A stretch of 24,008 nucleotides of DNA, taken from NCBI GenBank assembly GCA_030531025.1, contig JAUMTV010000049.1:1-24008 (forward strand), read 5' to 3'. Shown here piece by piece: positions 1-6,693 of this stretch. Below the pieces are notes generated by a model that worked only from the letters and a program-made list of their open reading frames with translations, had not been told where the DNA came from and made no database searches. Position 1 is the first letter of the stretch, and each line of letters opens with the position of its first letter. This stretch comes from Turicibacter sp. Its GTDB lineage: Bacteria > Bacillota > Bacilli > MOL361 > Turicibacteraceae. The translations under genes were made by a program, and so were the position numbers.

Positions 1-89
1 CAGTATTTTTTGTTTGCTACCTTAGATGTAGAATACTTATCTGTTTATATATAGTCAAATATAATATAATATTTTTTACAACTATCACT

Positions 90-473
90 TTAATCAATAC
101 AGATATGAATTTTAGCATCGTTAGTATCAATCACCATTAATTCACCTTTTACCTCTGAATCAATCAATGATAGTATTTCTTCAACATTAAGGTTAACCTC
201 TTCACCAACTTTAGCTTTTAATTGCTTTTGTACAATTCCCATTTTTAAAAATACTTTGGCTAAATCTAATGGAAACTTAATTTGAACGTTCTCTTTTTCT
301 CCCTCTGACGTCACTAAAATTTCTAATTTTAAAAAACGACCAGTTGAAGTTGAATTAACATTTTTCTCTTTTGAATCAGTTGTTTCCATGGCTTGAATCA
401 ATTTTTGTCCTTCCTCTGCAGTGATAACACCTGTTTCAATCATTTTTAAGACCCGACTTAATTCTTGACTCAT
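90..473 (-). CDS. SHOCT-like domain small protein (paralogue 1)
   Basis: Small soluble protein of 127 residues, function unknown. Residues about 4-30 form a SHOCT-like helical hairpin (pattern LKMIETGVITAEEGQKLIQAM). After a Ser/Thr/Asn-rich linker, a core of about 80 residues starts at GRFLKLEI and ends in alternating strand-like segments (LMVID, AKIHICID). It clearly resembles the next protein upstream (663-1040) and more weakly the first one (1429-1803). The frame is open to an ATG at 509, but the ATG at 473 has the good Shine-Dalgarno (AAAGGA, 8 nt away), so I chose 473. It is the last gene of the four-gene cluster and is separated from its paralogue by 189 bp. A weak TATGAT box near 505-510 might give it its own promoter. 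No signal peptide or membrane segment. The family is certain only at the level of the hairpin; the function is not known. Confidence 0.8.
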   Translation of the reverse strand: MSQELSRVLKMIETGVITAEEGQKLIQAMETTDSKEKNVNSTSTGRFLKLEILVTSEGEKENVQIKFPLDLAKVFLKMGIVQKQLKAKVGEEVNLNVEEILSLIDSEVKGELMVIDTNDAKIHICID

Positions 474-662
474 TTCAATCATCCTTTCACTCTCAATCAT
501 ACTTATCATAAACTATTTGTTGCTCTTTAAAGCTAAATAATCTCTTTTTTGATTCAAACTCATAAATCATGACCACTAGTCATTAGTAACTTCATAAATA
601 TGTTAACCTTCATTGATAAAAGACTACATCGCTTCATCTCATTTTTTTCATTCATAGTCAAT

Positions 663-1040
663 TCAATCTACCCACACTCGAATATTAGCTGAATTGCATT
701 CCATCATCATCAAGTCTCCCTTATAATTGTGATTGATTAAATCTATTAGCTCATGTAAATCAAATTCTACATCAATTTCCGCTTGTGACTTCAGTTGCTT
801 TTGAATAAATGCCATTCCTAAAAGTGACTTAGTAAATTTAACAGGAATATTGATTGCTATCACTTGTTCATTTTCATAGCTATCTATGTCAATATGTAAA
901 AAGCGTCCTGTCATCTTCTTTTTTACCTCACTCACTTTGTTATGTGCTTTATCAATCGCCTGAATTAATTGTTGACCTTCTATCGAAGTAATGACCCCGC
1001 TTTCAATCATCTTCATAACTTTTTCTAGCACTTTTTCCAT
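663..1040 (-). CDS. SHOCT-like domain small protein (paralogue 2)
   Basis: A 125-residue protein of unknown function. The N-terminal SHOCT-like hairpin (EKVMKMIESGVITSIEGQQLIQAI, about residues 4-28) is nearly the same as in the gene at 90-473. The core starts at GRFLHIDI and continues through an FIQKQLK segment, an acidic helix (DLHELIDLI) and a C-terminal KGDLMMME...RVWVD strand pair. Start ATG at 1040 has GAGGGG just upstream. It begins 14 bp after the DUF2089 gene ends, so the two are very likely co-transcribed. The protein is soluble, with no cysteine motif and no catalytic signature. I infer a binding or adaptor role from the small size and duplicated neighbours; nothing in the sequence proves it. 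Confidence 0.82.
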   Translation of the reverse strand: MEKVLEKVMKMIESGVITSIEGQQLIQAIDKAHNKVSEVKKKMTGRFLHIDIDSYENEQVIAINIPVKFTKSLLGMAFIQKQLKSQAEIDVEFDLHELIDLINHNYKGDLMMMECNSANIRVWVD

Positions 1041-1054
1041 CTAACCCCTCATTT

Positions 1055-1417
1055 TTATCGTTTGAAGTACTGAGTTGCTTCTTCAGCTGTGATTTCCCCT
1101 CGTTCAAGTTGAGATAAAATCTCTTGTTTATCAATTGTTTCTTGCGCAGTCATGAAACCTAAACCTTGAATAGTTTGATCAAGCATTCGTCTAACAGTTG
1201 GATAAGAGATTCCAAGTTCGCGCTCAACTTCTTTTATATTTCCACGATTTTTAATAAAAACAATCGCAAAGTTTAATAGGTCTTTATCTAAATAACAAAA
1301 TTCATTCAATATATATTTTCCATTTATTTGCGTTTCACACTCTTGACACGTAAGCTGTGTTACTAAAAGTCGTTGCTCACAAATCGGACAATGCCCTAAT
1401 ACTTCATAGCTTTTCAT
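1055..1417 (-). CDS. DUF2089 family protein: zinc ribbon + HTH + C-terminal SHOCT-like hairpin
   Basis: A 120-residue probable DNA-binding protein. Residues 10-27 carry two CxxC pairs (CPIC and CQEC), a zinc-ribbon pattern. Residues about 47-85 form a helix-turn-helix (LNFAIVFIKNRGNIKEVERELGISYPTVRRML), as in DUF2089 proteins. The last 20 or so residues (LSQLERGEITAEEATQYFKR) are the same SHOCT-like hairpin found at the N-terminus of the three neighbouring proteins. Strong Shine-Dalgarno AAGGAGAGG lies 4 nt before the ATG. It is 11 bp from the gene upstream and 14 bp from the one downstream, so it sits inside an operon. Its likely role is regulation of this operon or of genes outside the window; the target is unknown. 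The family call is firm; the regulatory role is inference from the HTH. Confidence 0.85.
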   Translation of the reverse strand: MKSYEVLGHCPICEQRLLVTQLTCQECETQINGKYILNEFCYLDKDLLNFAIVFIKNRGNIKEVERELGISYPTVRRMLDQTIQGLGFMTAQETIDKQEILSQLERGEITAEEATQYFKR

Positions 1418-1428
1418 CTAGCCTCTCC

Positions 1429-1803
1429 TTACTTCGTTACAATTTTAACCACCTTATCTTTTGACTTTATATGAATGAGTTCAAGTGGTGGATACTCTTT
1501 CATTACCTTCAATACTTCTTCTAAATTGATTAACATCGTGTCTAGTTCTTCTTTATTAAACTTATCTTGAATTTGGTCCTGATCCAATTGAATAAAAGGT
1601 GCACATAATTTTAAAAAAACTTTAACGAACCCAAATGAAACGCCAGGTAACGAAATAGTTCTTTCATCATCAACAATACATAATTTAATTTTCTTTGCGT
1701 GATGTTTTTGTTGACGTTTGGATTCTTTTTCAATCTCTTTAATCGCTTGCTTTACTGTCAGGCGTCCTTCTTCAACCTTCTCTAAGATAAATAGATATGA
1801 CAT
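1429..1803 (-). CDS. SHOCT-like domain small protein, first gene of operon (divergent paralogue)
   Basis: A 124-residue soluble protein, function unknown. The N-terminus (FILEKVEEGRLTVKQAIKEIEK, residues 5-26) is a SHOCT-like hairpin, followed by a basic stretch (KESKRQQKHHAKKIKL). The core then parallels the two other small proteins of this cluster: a strand (KIKLCIVDD), a segment like their VFLKMGI (VSFGFVKVFLKLCAPFIQL), an acidic helix and a final strand pair (LELIHIK...VVKIVTK). It is the most divergent of the three. Shine-Dalgarno GGAGGG lies 7 nt before the ATG. It is the first gene after the promoter at 1843-1870, and the DUF2089 gene follows after 11 bp. Homology to the other two was judged by eye and is less certain than theirs to each other. 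Confidence 0.78.
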   Translation of the reverse strand: MSYLFILEKVEEGRLTVKQAIKEIEKESKRQQKHHAKKIKLCIVDDERTISLPGVSFGFVKVFLKLCAPFIQLDQDQIQDKFNKEELDTMLINLEEVLKVMKEYPPLELIHIKSKDKVVKIVTK

Positions 1804-1837
1804 TAAGATTCCCTCCTTTCAGCTTCCACCCCTTATA

Positions 1838-1865
1838 TTTCCATTATATACCAAAGAGATGGAAA
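1838..1865. promoter_or_regulatory. Candidate operator: inverted repeat over the operon promoter
   Basis: TTTCCAT (1838-1844) and ATGGAAA (1859-1865) form a perfect 7-bp inverted repeat with a 14-bp gap. The arm centres are 21 bp apart, about two helical turns. One arm touches the -10 box and the other the edge of the -35 box of the promoter driving the DUF2089 cluster, where a repressor dimer would be expected to bind. The DUF2089 protein would be the obvious ligand, but that is inference; short inverted repeats also arise by chance in AT-rich DNA. Confidence 0.35.
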
Positions 1866-1870
1866 ATCAA
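1843..1870 (-). promoter_or_regulatory. Sigma-A promoter of the SHOCT-like/DUF2089 operon
   Basis: Read on the minus strand: TTGATT (-35, 1870-1865), 16-bp spacer, TATAAT (-10, 1848-1843), about 40 bp before the start codon of the first gene. The -10 is a perfect consensus and the -35 matches four of six positions. Confidence 0.65.
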
Positions 1871-2194
1871 TCTGTTTTTTAAAAATATCAATAATAAAAT
1901 TAAAAATATTAACTCAGTCATCTTAATTCATTAAAAATCATAATGAACTGATTAAAATAAATCACTTCACTGTAAATCATGAGCTATTTGGAATACCCTA
2001 ACTAAATTCATACTTAAATCTTATGAATGGCTATTTTCACCGTCTTTAAGGACATCTAGGACTTCCGTTGTCTTCTTTGATTAAAATTGTTGAATTTATC
2101 TTTCAGAAAGTTTTAAATCTTCTATCTTAAGTTTATGAGTTCTTATCTACCTCAATGAAAAAATCATATTCAGCTTCGCTACTTCTTTAATCAT
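1871..2194. other. Intergenic stretch with no recognised gene
   Basis: About 320 bp of AT-rich sequence between the operon promoter and the spoVM terminator. I read both strands and found no open frame with a plausible Shine-Dalgarno, no tRNA-like fold and no strong hairpin. In B. subtilis this side of spoVM is followed by rpmB; no rpmB-like frame is visible here. Confidence 0.6.
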
Positions 2195-2231
2195 AAAAAA
2201 ATAGTTGCCGAATTAATCGACAACTATTTTT
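2195..2231 (-). terminator. Rho-independent terminator after spoVM
   Basis: On the minus strand AAAATAGTTGTCGA pairs with TCGGCAACTATTTT (one G-U pair) around a short AUUAA-type loop, followed by a U-run (complement of the A-run at 2195-2201). The stem starts at the spoVM stop codon, so it ends the long rlmN-to-spoVM unit. Confidence 0.85.
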
Positions 2232-2310
2232 AACGTTTTTTAAAGATGTTCATAATACCTACAACGATCGCACTGATCCACTTTGGTAATTTAATTGTAT
2301 AAAATCTCAT
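2230..2310 (-). CDS. spoVM: Stage V sporulation protein M (26 aa)
   Basis: A 26-codon gene. The peptide begins MRFYTIKLPKW and ends NIFKKR; B. subtilis SpoVM is also 26 residues and begins MKFYTIKLPKF. The conserved Pro9, essential in B. subtilis SpoVM, is present. Known role: the amphipathic helix recognises the convex surface of the forespore outer membrane and anchors the SpoIVA coat basement layer; it also inhibits FtsH. Shine-Dalgarno GGGGAG lies 8 nt before the ATG. It directly follows thiN, as in B. subtilis, with a sigma-E-like promoter in the 75-bp gap and a terminator touching the stop codon. Length, N-terminal motif, position and promoter all agree, so the call is very secure although the gene is tiny. 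Confidence 0.95.
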   Translation of the reverse strand: MRFYTIKLPKWISAIVVGIMNIFKKR

Positions 2311-2349
2311 ATTATCCGCTCCCCTGTTCAAGGATATTAATTACTGTAC

Positions 2350-2378
2350 ACTATATGACCTGAGGAGATGGGATATGA
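2350..2378 (-). promoter_or_regulatory. Sigma-E-like promoter of spoVM
   Basis: On the minus strand TCATATC (2378-2372), 14-bp spacer, CATATAGT (2357-2350). The B. subtilis sigma-E consensus is KMATATT, 14-15 bp, CATACAHT; this matches 6 of 7 and 6 of 8 positions with correct spacing. The start codon of spoVM, a known sigma-E target, is 40 bp downstream. Confidence 0.6.
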
Positions 2379-2385
2379 CTACAAC

Positions 2386-3015
2386 TTAATCACAGCTATA
2401 GATCATTAATAAATACCCACTGCTAAACGACACATTAAATGACGATTCCGTTGTTTCATTACTAATACAACGAATATCATCCTGTGTTAACGTATAATTA
2501 TTTAATGGATATTTCAAATGATCTAAAGTCAAATTCTCAACTGTTGATTCTAAAGCAAAAAATGAAATATAAGGTAATCCTGGATGCTTAATTTCATGCT
2601 GTCCCGGGGATAACACCGTTAGTGCATTTTTTTGATCCACCAACGTAATAGATATCCCCTTTTTAGCAAACTGCAATAATAAACGAATATTAGCTAAACT
2701 ATGATCCATTCGCCCACCTAAGGCTCCATAAATGAAAACCTCAGTAGCTTGTTTAGTGATGGCTACATTTAAAGCAACTTCTGTATCTGTTTCATTTTTT
2801 TCAGCAGGTAAGTGAATCATCTCTAACGAAGCGTCTTTTATGAGTTCAAATTCTGAATCTGTGACTGAATCAAAATCACCAATGGCCATATCAGGGCGTA
2901 CTCCTTGCTTCACTAATGTTAGAGCTCCACGATCCACACCAATAATGAAACTTGATTTAATCTCTTCTAAATCTAACCATGCATGAGGTGCTCCACTAAT
3001 AATCGCAACTTTCAT
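2386..3015 (-). CDS. thiN: Thiamine pyrophosphokinase
   Basis: Transfers pyrophosphate from ATP to thiamine, giving thiamine pyrophosphate, in the cytoplasm. The 209 residues cover the usual two-domain enzyme. The N-terminal catalytic part has the substrate-binding GVDRG (about 26-30), the metal-binding GDFDS (46-50) and the EKNETDTEVAL segment (from about 74), followed by GALGGRMDH. The C-terminal half is the beta-rich thiamine-binding domain. Shine-Dalgarno AGGGG overlaps the end of rpe; the gap is only 5 bp, so the two genes are co-transcribed. The neighbourhood rpe-thiN-spoVM is the same as in B. subtilis. No riboswitch is present in front, so expression probably follows the whole operon. 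Confidence 0.95.
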   Translation of the reverse strand: MKVAIISGAPHAWLDLEEIKSSFIIGVDRGALTLVKQGVRPDMAIGDFDSVTDSEFELIKDASLEMIHLPAEKNETDTEVALNVAITKQATEVFIYGALGGRMDHSLANIRLLLQFAKKGISITLVDQKNALTVLSPGQHEIKHPGLPYISFFALESTVENLTLDHLKYPLNNYTLTQDDIRCISNETTESSFNVSFSSGYLLMIYSCD

Positions 3016-3020
3016 GATTA

Positions 3021-3665
3021 TTACCCCTTAATTTTTTGAATGGCTAAACCGCGATCAGCAGCATTGAAAACAGCTGAACCCGCTACAACGACATCTGCTC
3101 CTGCTGCTTCGCATAAACGAGCCGTTTCTTCATTAACCCCACCATCTACTTCAATGATATAAGATAGATTTTGCTCTTTGCGCCATTGATTTAATGTTGA
3201 AATTTTAGATAATGAATCCGGAATAAACGCCTGTCCACCAAACCCTGGATTAACTGACATAATTAAAATCCAATCAACCTCATGTAACACATGCTTAATC
3301 ATTTCAAGTGGTGTATGTGGATTTAAAACAACTCCACACTGCATATCATATTGTTTAATTAATTGTAATGTACGGTGTAAATGACGACACGCTTCTACAT
3401 GAACTGTAATAATATCCGCTCCAGCATCTTTGAAATCTTTAATATACTGATCTGGATTTTCAATCATTAAATGAACATCAAATGGAAGATTCGTATGAGG
3501 ACGTAAACATCTAACAATACCTGGCCCTAACGTAATATTTGGAACAAAGTGACCATCCATCACATCGATATGAATATAATCTGCTCCTAATGAATCAACA
3601 CATTTTACTTCTTCTGCTAACTTTGAGAAATCAGCAGCTAAAATTGATGGCGCAATTTTTAACAT
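3021..3665 (-). CDS. rpe: Ribulose-phosphate 3-epimerase
   Basis: Interconverts ribulose 5-phosphate and xylulose 5-phosphate in the non-oxidative pentose phosphate pathway. A full-length TIM barrel of 214 residues. Visible family motifs: APSILAADF (Ser7), the metal ligands His32 and Asp34 and catalytic Asp37 in IHIDVMDG, His65 in DVHLMIENP, the phosphate-loop region SVNPGFGGQ, and EVDGGV with the second catalytic Asp. Shine-Dalgarno AAGGAG lies 8 nt before the ATG. It lies 20 bp after rsgA and 5 bp before thiN in one operon. Confidence 0.97.
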   Translation of the reverse strand: MLKIAPSILAADFSKLAEEVKCVDSLGADYIHIDVMDGHFVPNITLGPGIVRCLRPHTNLPFDVHLMIENPDQYIKDFKDAGADIITVHVEACRHLHRTLQLIKQYDMQCGVVLNPHTPLEMIKHVLHEVDWILIMSVNPGFGGQAFIPDSLSKISTLNQWRKEQNLSYIIEVDGGVNEETARLCEAAGADVVVAGSAVFNAADRGLAIQKIKG

Positions 3666-3685
3666 CTTTCCTACTCCTTCATGAA

Positions 3686-4573
3686 TTAATACTTTGGTTT
3701 TCGAGACTTAATCTCACTTAAAAACTGTAAATAGTTTTCATATCTCGTTGGTATAATTTCTCCCGCTTCAACAGCTGATTTGACAGCACAGCGCGGTTCA
3801 TTTTCATGCAAGCAACCTCTAAACTTACACTGCTCTGAACGTTCATAAAACTCAATAAAACACTGTGATAAATCAATAGGTTCTAACTGATCTAAATCTA
3901 AAGAGCTAAATCCTGGTGTATCTGCGATTAATCCATCGCTTAATTTATGTAATTCAACATGTCGAGTCGTATGTTTACCACGTCCAAGTGCTTTTGAAAT
4001 CTCATTAACTTGAATTTTTAATGTTTGATCAATTGAATTTAACAATGAAGACTTTCCGACACCTGACTGCCCACAAATAACAACAATACGATCTTTAATT
4101 AAGTCATTAACGACATTAATTCCAACATGTTGTTTTGATGATGTTTCAATGACTTCATAACCAATTTCACGATAGTAATTAATACTTGGTTCGATCGCTT
4201 GTCTTTCATCGTCATTTAATAAATCCATTTTTGTTAAAACAATAATTGGTTCAATTTGATTCATTTCAATAACTGCTAAAAATCGATCTAATAATTTCGG
4301 ACTAAAGTCAGGTTCTTTCACAGAAAAAACAACAAGCGCTAAATCAACATTCGCAATAGGTGGACGCACTAGTTCATTTTTACGAGGATCTATGTCCATC
4401 ACATAACCATTTCCATCCGCTTCAACTAAAAATTCAACTTGATCGCCAACAAGCGGCGTAATTTTTTGTTTACGAAATAACCCTCGACTACGACATTGAA
4501 TCATTTCTTTACTTTCTTGATCTTCAACATAATAAAATCCACTTAAGGCTTTTAAAATAATTCCTTTTTTCAA
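3686..4573 (-). CDS. rsgA: Ribosome small subunit-dependent GTPase A (TTG start)
   Basis: Circularly permuted GTPase that acts late in 30S subunit maturation. An N-terminal OB-fold (about 1-70) is followed by G motifs in permuted order: G4 TKMD at 114-117, G1 GQSGVGKS at 168-175, a switch region with GRGKHTTRH, and G3 DTPG at 218-221. A C-terminal zinc site is formed by Cys249, Cys254, His256 and Cys262. Length 295 is normal. The initiation codon is TTG at 4573, preceded by AGGTG; no ATG lies near the expected N-terminus, so TTG is the best start. It follows prkC by 50 bp, the order also seen in B. subtilis, where PrkC and PrpC act on this GTPase. Confidence 0.96.
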   Translation of the reverse strand: MKKGIILKALSGFYYVEDQESKEMIQCRSRGLFRKQKITPLVGDQVEFLVEADGNGYVMDIDPRKNELVRPPIANVDLALVVFSVKEPDFSPKLLDRFLAVIEMNQIEPIIVLTKMDLLNDDERQAIEPSINYYREIGYEVIETSSKQHVGINVVNDLIKDRIVVICGQSGVGKSSLLNSIDQTLKIQVNEISKALGRGKHTTRHVELHKLSDGLIADTPGFSSLDLDQLEPIDLSQCFIEFYERSEQCKFRGCLHENEPRCAVKSAVEAGEIIPTRYENYLQFLSEIKSRKPKY

Positions 4574-4623
4574 ATTATCACCTACTAAATGACAAGTTTC
4601 CTCATCATTTGATCTATTCTCTA

Positions 4624-5943
4624 TTATTCTTGGTTGGTTGAAGATGTTTTTTCTGGTGTTTTGGCCACATATAAAGTCACACTTGAATTCACTTTTACAC
4701 GTGTTCCAATGGATGGTGATGTTTTAAATACATCTCCATCTTCATAATTTTCATCTTCAATATAAATAACTTTTCCATACTTAAGCCCGATTTCGCTTAG
4801 TTCTTTTTCCGCCTCTGCTACTGTCATCGTTGAAACATCAGGAACATGAACCTCAGCTACTTTATGATTAGCAGGTTGATAAATAATCACATAATATAAG
4901 GTCATAGCTAAAATAATGAATACAGTAAAAGAGACTAAGATGGCTGAATTTAAGAAGCCAAATTTCTTTTGTTTTTCACCTTTTTGCTTCTTAGATTTAC
5001 GATCTTTTATCGTTTTCTTTGCCATTTCCTCGGATACCTCCTTTTTCAAGTCAGTCATCACCATTGTCTTTTCAAGATCTTCTTCTTTTGTATTTTCACT
5101 TAAAAGCGGCTCATCTACACGCTCAGTTGCTAATGCTGATTTTAAATCAACTAACAACTCATCAACACTATGGTAACGATCACTTGGAACTTTACATGTA
5201 CATCGACTAATAATGTTATCTAAACTATTCGGTAATTCTTCTTTTACAAGCTTAATTGAAGGCATTTCTGCCTCTAAATGTTGAAGCGCAATATTTACAG
5301 CACCCTCACCTTTAAATGGAACATCTCCCGTTAATAATTCATATAAGATAATTCCTAATGCATAAATGTCTGAACGCTCTGTCGCTAAATTCCCACGCGC
5401 AAGCTCTGGTGCTAAATAATGAACAGAGCCCATAATAGTATTTGTTTGTGTCACATCTGCTTCATTACTTGAAAGAGCAATTCCAAAGTCTGTGATTTTA
5501 ACGACTTGCTCATCTGTAATCATAATATTTTGCGTTTTAAGATCCCGATGAATAATATTATTTTGATGCGCATACAAGACACCTTCAGCTAACTGTGTCA
5601 TCACATGCATCGCTGTTTGAGGTTCTAATGCCCCATGCTCACGCAAATAATCTTTCAGTGTTTTTCCCTTTACATATTCCATTACAATAAAAGGTTGTTG
5701 CTTATAATCTCCTACCGTATAGACATGAACAATATTGGGATGATCTAAATTAATCACTTGTGCTGACTCACGTTTAAATCGCTTAATAAAGCGCTCATCT
5801 TTTGACAGTTCGTATCGTAACATTTTGATAGCTACATGTCTTTTTAGTGTACGATCATACGCTAAATAAACATTAGCCATTCCACCATCACCAATCAACA
5901 TCTTAATATCATATCGCGAATTAATCGTTGTTCCGATAATCAT
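4624..5943 (-). CDS. prkC: Serine/threonine protein kinase with one PASTA domain
   Basis: Membrane-anchored Hanks-type kinase that senses cell-wall fragments or lipid II through extracellular PASTA repeats. Kinase domain about 12-270: glycine-rich loop GDGGMANV from 18, Lys40, Glu59, catalytic HRD at 132-134, DFG at 152-154, a Thr-rich activation loop (TQTNT) and APE at 178-180. A charged juxtamembrane region (KDRKSKKQKGEKQKK) is followed by one membrane span at about 331-354 and a single PASTA unit at about 366-427. The protein is 439 residues; B. subtilis PrkC is about 650 with three PASTA units, so the sensor here is short. The start codon overlaps the prpC stop (ATGA), indicating translational coupling. 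The tail after PASTA (TPEKTSSTNQE) is low complexity. Frame and motifs are intact, so this looks like a natural short form. Confidence 0.95.
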   Translation of the reverse strand: MIIGTTINSRYDIKMLIGDGGMANVYLAYDRTLKRHVAIKMLRYELSKDERFIKRFKRESAQVINLDHPNIVHVYTVGDYKQQPFIVMEYVKGKTLKDYLREHGALEPQTAMHVMTQLAEGVLYAHQNNIIHRDLKTQNIMITDEQVVKITDFGIALSSNEADVTQTNTIMGSVHYLAPELARGNLATERSDIYALGIILYELLTGDVPFKGEGAVNIALQHLEAEMPSIKLVKEELPNSLDNIISRCTCKVPSDRYHSVDELLVDLKSALATERVDEPLLSENTKEEDLEKTMVMTDLKKEVSEEMAKKTIKDRKSKKQKGEKQKKFGFLNSAILVSFTVFIILAMTLYYVIIYQPANHKVAEVHVPDVSTMTVAEAEKELSEIGLKYGKVIYIEDENYEDGDVFKTSPSIGTRVKVNSSVTLYVAKTPEKTSSTNQE

Positions 5944-6692
5944 AAAAAGTCACTCCCTTCGAGGCTTTCACATAAGGCAACAGATATGTTATCATTTCCT
6001 CCATTACGGTTCGCCACTTCAATCAGTAAATTCACTTTTTCTTCTGTTGAGATTTTTTCGCTTAAGATGGCAAGAATCTCTTGATCATCGACCATCGATG
6101 TTAGTCCATCCGTACAAAGTAAAATCGCATCTAACTGATAATGTTCTAGCACTAAATAATCAAATTTTAATGATTTGTTCACCCCTAGAGCATTCATAAT
6201 AATGTTACGATGCGGATGATTTTTAGCTTCTTGCTCTGATAATTTTCCTTCTTCGACAAGCTTACGAACAAAGGTATGATCTTTCGTAATTTGTCTTAAT
6301 TGGCGATGGGATAAAAGATATGCGCGACTATCCCCGATATGCGCAAATGCGATAAAAGACTTAGTCATCACGGCTACAATTGCTGTTGTTCCCATTCCAT
6401 GTGAGATATGATGATCTTCAATATACGTTAAAATATTTTCATTTACTTGATGTAGTATTTGTTTTAACCATTTCCTTAGTACTTCAGAATCATCAAAAAT
6501 TAAGTCCTCATTAAAATGCTGCTCAATTGTTTTTAGTACCATAGCACTGGCTACTTCTCCAGCTTCATGCCCTCCCATACCGTCAGCAATTACAATGATT
6601 GAGCAATTAGGATTTTTGTAAATTTTAACAGCATCTTCATTGTGTGGTCGGATTTTTCCAACATCAGTCTTATAACACATCTGGTCAAACAT
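5940..6692 (-). CDS. prpC: PP2C-family serine/threonine phosphatase
   Basis: Mn/Mg-dependent phosphatase that reverses phosphorylation by PrkC. All PP2C metal-site motifs are present over 250 residues: RPHNED (Asp20), ADGMGGHEAGE (Asp37), AHIGDSRAYL (Asp121), CTDGLTSM (Asp195) and GGNDNISVAL (Asp234). Cytoplasmic; no membrane segment. It begins one base after the rlmN stop codon, with GAGGGGG upstream of the ATG, and its TGA stop overlaps the prkC start. This TGA also shows that TGA acts as a normal stop in this genome. Confidence 0.97.
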   Translation of the reverse strand: MFDQMCYKTDVGKIRPHNEDAVKIYKNPNCSIIVIADGMGGHEAGEVASAMVLKTIEQHFNEDLIFDDSEVLRKWLKQILHQVNENILTYIEDHHISHGMGTTAIVAVMTKSFIAFAHIGDSRAYLLSHRQLRQITKDHTFVRKLVEEGKLSEQEAKNHPHRNIIMNALGVNKSLKFDYLVLEHYQLDAILLCTDGLTSMVDDQEILAILSEKISTEEKVNLLIEVANRNGGNDNISVALCESLEGSDFL

Positions 6693-6693
6693 T

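Noticed and set aside
1..89. AT-rich left edge as a terminator or promoter
   Set aside because: Several TATAAT-like strings but no hairpin, no paired -35 and no gene start visible; too near the edge to judge.
571..589. Similarity of ACTAGTCATTAGTAA (571-589) to ACTAGTCTACATTAGTAA (7883-7902) as a dispersed repeat
   Set aside because: Only two copies with a 3-nt difference and no flanking similarity; chance is the simplest explanation.
3539..3721. Plus-strand open frames inside minus-strand genes (for example 3539-3721, 4916-5176, 8822-9043, 11171-11449, 15726-16010)
   Set aside because: They are shadows of well-supported minus-strand genes, with no ribosome sites and no recognisable domains.
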